Below are positions 10,753-22,700 of a stretch of DNA of 64,000 bases, piece by piece. Positions within the stretch are counted from its first letter, which is position 1; each line of letters opens with the position of its first letter. Under the pieces are notes generated by a model that worked only from the letters and a program-made list of their open reading frames with translations, had not been told where the DNA came from and ran no database searches. Made by a program: the position numbers and the translations under genes. The stretch comes from Poa pratensis (taxonomy: Eukaryota > Streptophyta > Magnoliopsida > Poales > Poaceae): assembly GCA_947311845.1 (NCBI GenBank), contig CAMZMU010000111.1:27083046-27147045 (forward strand), written 5' to 3'.

Positions 10753-13292
10753 TTTTCACTTTCTGCGCCTAGCTGAAAGGCGTTAAAGAAAAGCGCTTAT
10801 GGGAGACAACCCATTGTTTTATTTCTGCAATTTTTGTTTTATATTTGAGTCAAGGTTTTGCTGCTACTGTAGCAACACCTTTGTATCTTTATTTTCTTGC
10901 ATTGTTGTGCCAAGTAAAGTCTTTGATAAGAAAGTTGATACTAGATTTGGATTTCTGCGCAGAAACAGATTTGTTAGCTGTCACGGTTTTGAGCTTTTCT
11001 CTCTGTAGAAAATTCGAAAAATCCTGAAAAAATTCATGAGTAATCCTCAGATATGTACGCAACTTTCATTCAACTGGAGCTTTTCCATCTGAGCATGTTA
11101 AGTGCCTCGAAAAATTCCGTCTTTACGGACTGTTCTGTTTTTGACAGATTCTGCCTTTTATTTCGCATTGCCTCTTTTACTGTGTTTGAGTGGATTTCTT
11201 TGCTCCATTAAATTTCAGTAGCCTTGGGTAATGTCCAGAAGTGTTGGGAATGATTGTGTCCTTGCTGAACATGTGAATTTTTGATTTATGCACTAACCCT
11301 CTAATGAGATTGCTTTGAGTTTGGTGTGAAGGAAGTTTTCAAGGATCAAGAGAGGAGGATGATATAATATGATCAAGAAGAGTGAAAAGTCAAAGCTTGG
11401 GGATGCCCCCGTGGTTCATCCCCACATATTTCAAGAAGACTCAAGCGTCTAAGCTTGGGGATGCCCAAGGCATCCCCTTCTTCATCAACAAATTATCAGG
11501 TCACCTCTAGTGAAACTATATTTTAATTCCGTCACATCTTATGTGCTTTACTTGGAGCGTCCGTGTGCTTTTATTTTTGTTTTGTTATTTTAGTTTTCTG
11601 AATAAAATCGGATCCCAGCTTGCTTGTGTTGGAGAGAGACACGCTCCGCTTTTTCATGTGAACACTTGTTCTTCGTTTTACTTTTTAGTATTCATGGCGA
11701 AAGCTGAAAGCCGCAGCATTTACTTATTGATCATTTGGTTGGAAACAGAAAATGCTTCATGTGGTAGTTGGTATATTGTTTTGAATAATTTGATGCTTGG
11801 CAATTGTTTTGAGCTCTCAAGTAGATCATGTTTAAGCTCTTGCATCATGTAGTTTAAGCCTATTAGTGGAAAACTACCGTAGAGCTTGTTGAAAATTGGT
11901 TTGCATGATTGGTCTCTCTAAGGTCTAGATATTTTCTGGTAAAAGTGTTTGAGCAACAAGGATGACAGTGTAGAGTCTTATAATGCTTGCAATACGTTCT
12001 TATGTAAGTCTTGCTGTCCGGTTTATACTTGTGTTTGCTTCAAACAACCTTGCTAGCCAAAGCCTTGTACTGAGAGGGAATGCTTCTCGTGCATCCAAAT
12101 CCTTGAGCCAAAACCCGTGCCATTTGTGTCCACCATAACTACCTATTATGTGGTATTTTTCTGCCATTCCAAGTAAATACTTCATGTGCTACCTTTAAAC
12201 AATTCAAAAGCTACTATCTCTTATTTGTGTCAATGTTTTATAGCTCATGAGGAAGTATGTGGTGTTTTTATCTTTCAATCTTGTCATTTACTCCGGACAG
12301 ACTTTCACCAATGGACTAGTGGCATATACATCCGCTTATCCAATAATTTTGCAAAAAGAGCTGGCAACGGGGTGCCCAGCCCCAATTAATCAACTTTCAT
12401 TAATAATTCTCTTCACATGTTTTGCCCTGATTTATCAGTAAGCAACTTAATTTTGCAATAGACACTCCTCCATGGTATGTGAAATGTTGGAAGGCACCCG
12501 AGGATTCGGTTAGCCATGGCTTGTGAAAGCAAAAGGTTGGGAGGAGTGTCATCTATAAATATCACTAAAATACATGTGTAAACAAAAGAGAAGAGGGATG
12601 ATCTACCTTGCTGGTAGAGATAACGTCCTTCATGGGAGCCGCTCTTGAAAGTCTGGTTGACAAGGGGGTTAGAGTGCCCACTACCATTCGTTGACAACAA
12701 CAAACACCTCTCAAAACTTTATTTTTATGCTCTCTATATGATTTCAAAAACTTGAAAAGCTCTAGCACATGATTTAATCCCTGCTTCCCTCTGCGAAGGG
12801 CCTATCTTTTACTTTATGTTGAGTCAGTTTACCTACTTCTTTCTATCTTAGAAGCAAACACTTGTGTCAACTGTGTGCATTGATTCTTACATGCTTGCTT
12901 ATTGCACTTATTATATTACTTTGTGTTGACAATTATCCATGAGATATGCATGTTGAAAGTTGAAAGCAATTGCTGAAACTTAAATCCTCCTTTGTGTTGC
13001 TTCAAAACCTTTTATTTAGAATCTATTGCTTTTTGAGTTAACTCTTATGCAAGACTTTTTGATACTTGTCTTGAAAGTACTATTCATGAAAAGTTTTGCT
13101 ATATGATTCAGTTGTTTAGTCATTATCTATTTTGTTAGCAAACTATAGATCATTGCTTTGGATCACTTCATTCATCTCATATGCTTTACAATAGTGTTGA
13201 TCAAGATTATGTTGGTAGCATGTCACTTCAGAAATTATTCTTTTTATCGTTTACCTACTCGAGGGCGAGTAGGAACTAAGCTTGGGGATGCT
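10753..13292 (+). other. Non-coding internal region of the nested element
   Basis: There is no ORF that I can support. The motif AAGCTTGGGGATGC occurs three times, at 11393-11406, 11451-11464 and 13278-13291. The last is the polypurine tract adjoining the 3' LTR. The rest is AT-rich untranslated sequence. Confidence 0.7.
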
Positions 13293-14892
13293 TGATACGT
13301 CTCCAACGTATCTATAATTTCTTACGTTCCATGCTAGTTTTATGACAATACCTACATGTTTTATTCACACTTTATAATGTTTTTATGCATTTTCTGGAAC
13401 TAACCTATTAACAAGATGCCGAAGCGCCAGTTCCTGTTTTCTGCTGTTTTTGTTTCCAGAAAAGTACTTCTGCAAATATTCTCGGAATCGGACGAAACAA
13501 AAGCCCAATATCTTATTTTCCCCGGAGTGTTCCAGAAGACCGAAGAGGAGTCGAAGAGGGCCAGCAGGGGGCTGTCCCCACATGGCGGCGCGGCTGGGCC
13601 CACTGCCGCGCCGCCTATGGGGAGCACGCCTCCTCGCTCCCCCGACGCTGCCCCTTCGCCTATTTATTCCTTCGTCCCCGAAAACCCTAGTACCGAGAGC
13701 CAATTTTCCAGAACAGATACAGAGACGCCGCCGCCGTCAACCCTAACTCGGGGGGTTCAGAAGTTCTCCTCCGGCACCCTGCCGGAGAGGGGAATCATCA
13801 CCGGAGGGCTCTACATCACCATGCCCGCCTCCGGACTGATGCGTGAGTAGTTCATCTTTGGACTACGGGTCCATAGCAGTAGCTAGATGGTTGTCTTCTC
13901 CACTTGTACTTCCATGTTTAGATCTTGTGAGCTGCCTATCATGATCAAGATCATCTTTATGTAATGCTACATGTTGTGTTTGCTGGGATCCGATGAATAT
14001 TGAATACTATGTCAAGTTGATTATAGATCTATCTTATATGTGTTGTTTATGATCTTGCATGCTCTCCGTTGCTAGTAGAGGCTCTGGCCAAGTTGATACT
14101 TGTAACTCCAAGAGGGGGTATTTATGCTAGATAGTGGGTTCATGCCTCCATTGAATCTGGGACAGTGACAGAAAGTTCTAAGGTTGTGGATGTGCTGTTG
14201 CCACTAGGGATAACCTAATGATGCTTTGTCTAAGGATATTTGTATTGTTTACATTACGCACAGTACTTAATGCAATTGTCTGTTGCTTGCAACTTAATAC
14301 TGGAAGGGGTGCGGATGCTAACCCGAAGGTGGACTTTTTAGGCATAGATGCATGCTGGATGGCGGTCTATGTATTTTGTCGTAATGCCCTAAGTAAATCT
14401 CATAGTAGTCATCATGATATGTATGTGCATTGTTATGCTTTCTCTATTTGTCAATTGCCCAGCTGTAATTTGTTTACCCAGCATGTTATTTATCTTATTG
14501 GAGAGACACCACTAGTGAACTGTGGACCCCGGTCCATTCTTTTACATCTGAAATACAACCTACTGCGATCATTGTTCTCTTTCATTCTCTGCAAACAAAC
14601 ATCATTTTCCACACCATACGTTTAACTCTTTGTTTTCAGCAAGCCGGTGAGATTGACAACCTCACTGTTAAGTTGGGGCAAAGTGATTTGATTGTGTTGT
14701 GCAGGTTCCACGTTGGCACCGGAGTCCCTGGTGTTGCGCCGCACTACATTCCTGCACCAACAACCTTCGTAGCTTCGAGATTTCCTACTGGTTCGATTAA
14801 ACCTTGGTTTCTTACTGAGGGAAAACTTGCTGCTGTGCTCATCATACCTTCCTCTTGGGGTTCCCAACTGACGTGTGACTTTACGCGCATCA
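13293..14892 (+). repeat. 3' LTR of the nested element
   Basis: It is 1600 bp, TGATACG…CATCA, followed by the CCTAG duplication at 14893-14897. It differs from the 5' LTR by about two substitutions and two single-base length changes (GG to G near 13610 and a G run near 13754). Confidence 0.95.
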
Positions 14893-17800
14893 CCTAGCGG
14901 CATCAACCCGACATGCAGCTGATTTATGAGATCCTTAAGTAGCGTAGTCGTCGCCATACTCCTCCTCCATGTAGCCTTCCTCGAAACCTGGCTAAGACAA
15001 TAGCCAGGGACGAAGCCAATATGAGTACAATTTGGAATTGTACTCGCAAACCACTCCAACAAGAACATGCACCAGTTTTAGGTTTTTGCCAACTTTTACT
15101 TCTTAAAAACATCTCTATATCCTTGTTGAAGAAGATGCGAAAGGTTTTAAAAACTTTTTCTCAACAAAACCTCCTTGTCGGTAATTCTCCCATTCCTCCA
15201 TCTCACCGACCATAGTCCTTCATGGTCACACAACACCATTATCAACCACATACCGATCCGTTGGTATGGTTGTATAAAACACTTCCCACTCTTTGATTTT
15301 CTTTTTTAAAAACAAAAGCTTTGTAAAAACTTGCACATGGGTCAAAGTAGGGCCTTCCAGCTGTCCATTACCGAGGACTCGGCTATTCGAATAGTTTTAC
15401 ACTCTGCAGAGGTAGCACGCTTTTCCCACATCCATCCGGTAACTCATCGTGTCAGCCACGTCCCGCCATACCAGGTGTATGCGGAGTTGAGTCACCGACC
15501 ATAGCCTGTCCTTTGCTCATGCTAGTATAGGACCCTGCCCTTATGACACTTTCCAGCACACTTAACCCAGCCCTTCGGAATCTAAGTGTGAGGACTCATA
15601 GTTTTTCCCGGCGGCTTATGGTGGAGCCTTCTATCCTCCACACCAACGTGTGAGGACCCAGGTCAGGGGTAGGTCACCAATCCTTCAGTACCGACATCTC
15701 GGCACACCACAAACCATCTCAGGATTTTCAATTTTTTTTTGAATAAAACAAAGTTTTGCCCAACCTATAATTTGATACCATCTCTTCTCTTTCTACATAG
15801 GTGGCAAAATAGGTTTTCATAAATTTTGACGAAAATTTGTAAAGTCCTGATTGCTCCTGGGTAAACATGTGGATCAAAAGGATGTTCAAAATTTAGGTGC
15901 ATGATTAGAGAGTAGCTTGCCTTGCTCGACAAAGTGGTCGTGCTCTTGATCTTCAAGTTCAAAGAACTCCCCCTCCTCGAGAGTTCCGACAGCGTTTTCG
16001 TCTAAGCAGTAAACAAACAATACAAACAATCACTACATCTATTCAATCACTCATCACAACAATACAATCTTAAGTGCTCTTAAGGAGCCACTGTATCAAT
16101 CAAACAGCACTTCTTGGTTTTAACTTAATTAGTTAAGCATTATTTTATTAAGTCTTAAATATGGCAGAATCTAGTTGAAACTGATTAATTACATAACTTA
16201 AGTTCTGTTGGTCACAAAAATACAAACTAAATTTCTACAGAGAGCTACTAGTGTGTAGAAGACAACACAATTTAGTTTGAATTAATTGGAGTTACCAATC
16301 TCCCTGCACAATTGTTTTAGTCCAGTACCTTAATAAACAAGTTTTAGCTACTGAACAAATTCTCTTACCCACAAAATTAAATCCTTTTAGGGTTGACTAG
16401 AGTTGGTTAAATGTGATCTAACAAAATTTGTTCTAGCTCATTTGGATTATCCACTAATTACTTCTCCTGGTTTTTGTACAGCAAGGGTTGCTAGATTTTA
16501 ACCTAATACTGAACAATTATGGTGGCTTAATTAATTCTACCAAAATTAGGTGAGCTAGGCTATGGAAGTACCAAGCTAACAAAATTGGTTTCAAGTCATT
16601 TGGACTTTCAGAGTATCAGAAACAAACAAGTTTGTAATTTAAACCTTCTGTGGTATTTTTAATAATAAATTTTTATTATTTATCCAAATGGAATGAAACC
16701 ACCTGGGTTGGTTAGACAATTTCATAAGCTTTCCAGAACATTTTGATTCGATTTATTTGGACTTATAGATCCTGAGATATTTCATTTTCAAATGGATCCA
16801 GTACTGATTTGCACAGGGTTTTAAATTCAAAACCAACTAGCTACGGATAATGCTGAAATCCCTGACGGGCGGGTCCCACCCGTCAGCGACTCAGCGAGAA
16901 ACTCTCCCGCGCGCTTTTAAGTTTAAAACGCTGATAGCGGGGCCCGCATGTCAGCGTCTGCTTCAACGCGAAGCGGTACGCGACCATGGATCTCAGATCC
17001 AACGGCCCAGATTTAAAGGCGACGACGGCGACCACATTTGGGCGGCGCCGCCGTGCCCGCGACGGCGAGGTGGATGGATCCCTCACCTGGGGTGGCTGGG
17101 GGTGGCGGAAACGACGGCGTTCGACGGCGGTGAGCTAGGGAGAGCATCTGGGGTGGGCTGTTCTTGCTGCGGAAGGCCCGTGCGACGGCAACGTCCGGCT
17201 CGGGTTCCTCCGCCGTGCTTGAACTCCGGCGAACTCCTGGCGACGCTCCTGTGCAAGAACCAGAGGGGAAAAGGGCGCGTCTTAGTGCGGTGGTAATGGT
17301 GAAGTGAAAACGGGCCAGAGAGAAGAGAAAGGGTGAGCGGCGCGACACGGCCGTGATCGACACCACCTTCTGCTCCGGCAGCTCCTGGCCGTGCTTGCTC
17401 AGGGCAGCAGAGGCAGCGAGCTCGTGGCCGCCCTCCTGGCGGTGCACGAGGGGGTGTGTGGGTGAGGTGAGAGGGGTGGATTGGAGTGTGGAGCTACGGG
17501 GCGGCGTGGGGGTATTTAAAGCCGATCGCCGGCGCACGGTGAGCTCGGCGTAGGAGGGGTTAGAGAGGTGGGAGAGCTCGCCATTGGTGGTGGCGCTGTG
17601 CGCAGACGGCGTGGGGAGGTGGCAGTCACGGTGAAGGAGACGGGGTTGCAGTGGAGCGAGCGGTGCGTGTCTCGGGCGGACGGCGTTCATGGCGAACGGC
17701 CGTGAGCCGCGACGGCACGCAGGCGTCGCCGTGATCCTCCAGAAACGGCGTGAGAGTGTCAGCGGGGTCGTGAGGTGACCAGTGCCCGTCAACGCGGTGG

Positions 17801-18723
17801 TGCTCTGGCGCGGGTGCAGTGGAGAGCGAGCTCTCCGTCGATGGCCACGCGCGGCCACGAACGCGGCGCGCTCCGGTTCGACCGACCGGGCACGGGCGTG
17901 CAGAGCGCCAGAGGTGCTCCTCCTCTTGCCCAGGCGTGCGGTGATGCAGCTGGCGTGGACGGCGCGGCGCAGCGAGGCCTCTGCGTCCACCGTCGTCAAT
18001 CTCCACAGCGCGGTGCACGGCCGCGTGCGAGAACTCGAGGTGCTCCAATGGCAAAGGTCCAAAACGTCGCTTTCATCCTTTTTTTCCTTGCTTCCAGAGA
18101 TGAGAGGTAGATCAAGGAGGTGAGAGGAGCAGAGAAGAGTGATCGATTCGTCGAATTGCATTTGAATTCGAACGAATTGATCTCGAGTTTGAGCTGAGTT
18201 CAGTCATGCTCACCACGTGTTCGACAGAACGCCTGAACCAAAATTAAATTTGAATTTTGGTGAATTATTTTCACATTTTGCTTTCTTTGGATTTATCAAA
18301 GTTTGTTTTCTGGTTTTGCTCAATTTATATGTGAGATTACCTTGTCTTCTTTGATGTTTTTAAAACATAAAGAAAAAAACCAAATTTTGAATTTTGAATT
18401 TTCGGAGATAAATAATTTAGAGAGATTAAAATAAATAGATAGGATTGAGAATGACCAACTTGTCTCTTCTCTGAATTTTTTTTGAGTGAGAGAAAATAAT
18501 TGTTTCTATTTTTAGTTAATTTGTTGTTTAAAATTAATGGAAGTGTGTGAGCTTCCCATTTTATTTTATTTGTTTTATTTTGTTTCCTTCAAGTTTTTAT
18601 TTCACAACAAGCAAACAATAAAAATCAACAGAAGTAACATGCAGCACTCATGATGCAACTAAATTTTTTTTATTAATCCCAAATTTTTGATTAACACATG
18701 GATTACAATTTTGGGATGTTACA

Positions 18724-19283
18724 CAATGGATCTACACGGCGGCCAATATCCTAACCCTAATCGACGGCCGCCGCACCCGCGCGTCGGGAACCCTACCTAG
18801 TACGCCTGTCCGAGCGAATCGAGAGCTACATCCATTGAGCATGTGCAAGGAACCTACCTTCCGAGGACGGCGGCGGCGGGCCGCGACGGAGACGACCAGC
18901 GGCGCCGGAGTCAGGCGTCAATGTCGACGAACGGTGTTCTCCGCCGGCGATGAAGACGAGCAGTTCGAGAAGAGAGCGAGTGGGAAGTGATTTTTCGGAC
19001 AGGAAAGAAAATAGGAATCGACTAGAGACACTGACATGTGGGTCCCACCAGCAGGCTAACGGCGTTAACGGCGCGCCACGTCGACGCCACGTCAGTGACT
19101 ACGTGGTGCAAGCAAAACTGCCCAAATCGAGTTCAAAACCACCCAAATTCATCCAAAACCGCTAGCAGGGGGTGATTTGTCCGGTTTGGTAAACCTCAGG
19201 GTGAAAAAAATACCAAATTCGAGGTGAGGGTGAAAAATATCCAATCCATGAGATTTGAGGGTGAAATATATACTTAATCCAAC
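18724..19283. other. Unassigned intergenic sequence
   Basis: This is GC-rich grading to AT-rich sequence between the chromovirus and a small retroposon. It includes ATGTGGGTCCCACC and CCACGTCAGTG tracts of the kind seen in grass gene-flanking repeats. I see no exon structure on either strand. Confidence 0.4.
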
Positions 19284-19567
19284 AAATACGAGCTTCGGTC
19301 CCGTCGCTTGCGGCGGGCGGCTTCTGCGGTCTCTACATGAGTGGGGTGCTCCTTTTTCCGGCGTTGGCGGTGGCCTGGTGCCTTCCTCTTCGGCGTTGCG
19401 GCGACGGAGTTCGGCGTCAGGCGTGGTGGCGGTTCAACGGGCTGGTTCCTTTGCGCTGCTGTTGTGCTGAGCTTCAGTGGCTTGTTCTTCTGCGTGTTCT
19501 GTTTCTTACTTTGTAATCTCAGTTGTACACGCAGTGTGGATCCTTTCAAAAAAAAAAAGAAATACGA
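19284..19567 (+). mobile_element. Short poly-A retroposon (5'-truncated LINE-like) with target duplication
   Basis: A 268-bp insert (19292-19559) ends in an A run and is flanked by AAATACGA at 19284-19291 and again at 19560-19567. A poly-A end plus direct repeats is the signature of LINE-mediated insertion. The body is GC-rich and encodes nothing that I recognise. Confidence 0.65.
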
Positions 19568-19773
19568 AGAGGAATTCTTTTCTAGGTAGCTCGACCCAAT
19601 TGCTCGCGCGGCCCATTTTCTAACCTGGTCACCACTCGCACGTGCGGTGCGCGTGCACCGCCGGGCCCGAGATAATATTCTTCCAGCACGCTCCAAGTGG
19701 AGCGCACACGCCGTCGGTCCGTGCCGCAATATCCACTGCTCTTCCCCGCCCGCCCGCTCGCTCCCCCACAGCC

Positions 19774-22700
19774 ATGGCGGCGCTCTGCTCCGCCGCCTCG
19801 CCGGCCATCTCCAGGGCCGCGGCCCTCGGCCTCACCGCGCGCGGGCCGCCTCCTTCCTCCGCCTCCGCCTGCGCGCCGCCTCGCGCTCCTGCTACGCCGC
19901 ACCGCGGGCCGCGGCTGCGGCGTCGTGGCGAGCGCAGCGGCGCTTCGCCGCGTCGGCTGCTTCCACTACGGATGAGGAGACGGACGAAGTCGACACGATG
20001 ATCCCGCCCGATAACCGCATCCCCGCCACCATCATCACCGGCTTCCTCGGCTCCGGCAAGGTTAGATGGGTCCGGTCCCCAACGTTTATGTATAGTATAG
20101 CGCCGATGGGAACGAGCGTCATGATGCGTATGAGTCATACACACACTTCGCGTGGCGGTATTGAGCATTTGATTGAGAGATTAGCACATCGTTATTGAGC
20201 ATTTTCAGCTAGCTGTAGAACTTTGTAGAATGGATTTGGAAATGACAGCAAGTAAGACCAGTTGTGCAGCCATGTAGCTGTGGCACTTCAACGCGCAGTC
20301 GTAATTTGCAGTGCACCCAAATTTGCCAATTCTTATTAATTGAAGGGGTAATTTAATTCATATAGAACATCCCTTTTGACATAGCAGCTAGTAACTTTTC
20401 ATAGGCAGAATGTTTTATAGAGCCAACCGTTTTGAACTTTTGATCGATGGATGTCTAAGATCAACATACTTCTCTTACGACGTAAGTGGAGCATCGTGAA
20501 AGAGTTCTACTTGTATATACATGCACCTTGTACATAGTCTTATCCTGTTCAGGGTTTAATGAGTTGTGTTATCCTTGTCTTTGTTTCTGTTCACGAACTG
20601 CCTTTTGTTCTTATCCACAGACAACTTTACTAAATCACATATTGACATCTCACCACGGGAAGCGGATCGCTGTCATTGAGAATGAGGTATGCCTGTATGA
20701 GTAATTTGTTGTTGTATGCTTATTCTTGAAGTGCCTGAGCATGGTCAGCTTGTCACACACATGCCAGTCTTCTCAATCTGAAAAATCCATCTTAATTTGC
20801 TTAGCACATCAGTGAGCAATCGTTTTACTAAAGTGCGCAAAAGGTGAAGCTGATTTGATCTCATTGTCTATATTGCAGTATGGTGAAGTCGACATCGATG
20901 GTTCGTTAGTTGCTGCACAAACTGCTGGAGCTGAGGACATAATGATGCTGAACAATGGTTGCCTTTGCTGCACTGTGCGTGGTGATTTAGTACGAATGAT
21001 CGGTGAATTGGTTGACAAGAAGAAGGGAAAGTTTGACCATCTTGTTATTGAAACCACAGGTAAGCAACTTGGTAGGATTTATACTACAATCAAGAAAACC
21101 TGTGAGGTGTAAAAGTTTCGAGGTTAAAAAATCTCTTCAACTTCAAAAAAAAAACTCTTCAACTTAATTTGTTTTTTAGTTATTGTTCGATTGCTTTATC
21201 TTGTGAAGTTCTCTCAACCTCTGTCTATCCGTATTTTTTTCAGGTTTAGCAAATCCAGCACCAATTATACAACATTCTACGCAGAAGATGCAGTTTTTAA
21301 TGATGTCAAACTAGATGGTGTTGTTACTCTAGTAGATTCAAAGCATGCAAGGTTGCATTTGGATGAAGTAAAGCCCAAGGGTATAGTCAATGAGGCAGTT
21401 CAGCAAATTGCATATGCTGACAGAATTATTATTAACAAGGTAATTGTATTGTAGCCAACACAAGTTGGTTAATCTATATTAGCCGTTTCTAAGTACTGTG
21501 CCTTCTTAATTTTATTTTGATCCTTGCTGCTGGAAGAGCTAATTTCTTGTTCTCTTGTAGACTGACCTCGTTAGCGAGCCTGAAGTTTCTTCCTTGGTTG
21601 AGCGCATAAGGGTCAGTACAGTACATTCAGCTTGCTCTTTCTTGGCCATGTGGTTGTTCCTTACATCATGTTTCGTGCACGCAGAGTATCAACAGCATGG
21701 CTAATTTGAAACGAGCTCAGTATGGTAAAGTTGATTTGGATTATGTGCTTGGAATTGGAGGCTTCGATTTAGAGAGGTTCCTTTCTTTCATCGCCTTTTT
21801 TTGGACCTTCTGCTTTCATGGAAAGAGTACCATCTTTCAGATAATTATATGCCTTTCCTAAAGCAGTCCTATACCTCAAAGGAAAAGAAAGAAAGAAAGA
21901 AAGACATCAGGATAACCACATCACGTATTGAACTTTATCTAAATTATTCAAGCACACAGGAATGATACATTATCCTGCAAGTATAACTATGGTAGAGCCA
22001 CATGGAGCTGCTTGCTAACACTGGGAGATCCATACTTCTTAGGTGGACGGAACTTTGAATTGTTCAACCTTAAATAAATGACACGTTATGCTAAATGTAT
22101 TAGTATAGTTACAAGATATCAGGCACGTTCTGTCTACTAGCATTGAGAGATCAATTTTTTTACTGTCACTCTGACTTGATGGGGTTACAGTGCGACCAAG
22201 GGTGTCACTATTAAATGGACGACATCTAGAGTTCATTTAAAATCATGTCATCAATGAACTATTTACGCATTTGAACCTCCAGTTGTTTTTCTACATATAG
22301 ATGGTTTAATCCAATATAAATTAGTTATTTGTTGGATATATACTGTTTGGAATAGTAAAGAGACACTACTCCACGTATTAATTTTTACGCTTGATAGATA
22401 CTTGTACTTTAATTGTTTAGTTAGATCTTTACAATCACCGAGCAGTGCATGCATACTACACCTAGAGATTGTTCTCTATTTTCCCTTCAAATCTAGCTCT
22501 AAATTTAGGAAATGTGGCCATAAGGAAACTGGATTTTGTTTATCTTTCAGGATTGAGAGTGCTGTCACTGAAGAGCCACATGATGAGCATGAACATGAAC
22601 ATGACCATGAGCATGAACATCACCATGAGCACGACCACGATCACCATCATCATGATCATGACCACAAACATGGTGAGTGTAGTATTATTGTACACCCCTA

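Larger units (their letters stand above)
8218..14892 (+). mobile_element. Complete young non-autonomous gypsy-type LTR retrotransposon, gag-like ORF only
   Basis: The element is 6675 bp with two 1600-bp LTRs (8218-9817 and 13293-14892), a tRNA-Asp primer site at 9829-9846, a single gag-like ORF, and a polypurine tract at 13278-13291. It has a perfect 5-bp target duplication CCTAG. By eye the LTRs differ by only two substitutions (near 8949/14024 and 9491/14566) and two one-base indels, so the insertion is very recent. No protease, RT, RNase H or integrase is present in the 2.5 kb between the ORF and the 3' LTR. It must depend on enzymes supplied in trans. Its LTR type resembles the abundant wheat and barley Sabrina-like group (tentative). 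Confidence 0.93.
1207..18723 (-). mobile_element. Chromodomain Ty3/gypsy retrotransposon (Tekay/Del-like) with nested insertion
   Basis: This is a minus-strand LTR retrotransposon. Read from the right it has a 5' LTR (18723 to 7983, interrupted), a tRNA-iMet primer site, an extra ORF, gag-pol with a C-terminal chromodomain, a poly-G polypurine tract, and the start of the 3' LTR (1973 to 1207). The two LTR segments that can be compared (1207-1973 and 17958-18723) differ by about eight substitutions and one T-run indel by eye. That suggests an insertion a few hundred thousand years old at the usual grass substitution rate. The clade call rests on the chromodomain and the very long LTR. The target duplication cannot be checked because the other end is outside the window; the right flank is CAATG. 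Confidence 0.85.
7983..18723 (-). repeat. 5' LTR of the chromovirus (about 4.06 kb without the insert)
   Basis: On the minus strand it starts TGTAACATCCC at 18723 and ends CCCCACA at 7983, four bases before the primer site. Removing the nested element plus one target duplication (6680 bp) leaves 4061 bp. The segment 16850-18100 is GC-rich and gives long but repetitive open frames that I do not consider genes. A TTTAAATA box on the minus strand at about 17513-17520 is a candidate LTR promoter TATA element. The segment 15000-16830 is AT-rich with no ORF that I can support. Confidence 0.85.

Noticed and set aside
17013..18161. Long minus-strand open frame (382 codons)
   Set aside because: It lies in the GC-rich part of the chromovirus LTR, overlaps open frames in several other phases, and has repetitive Arg/Ser/Pro composition. 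The right part recurs in the other LTR at 1207-1370. It is not a gene.
19647..20198. Alternative upstream start for the CobW protein in the P-loop frame
   Set aside because: The ATG at 19647 would give an Arg/His-rich leader unlike a transit peptide and has a weak context. The ATG at 19774 plus one missing base fits better, though this is not proven.
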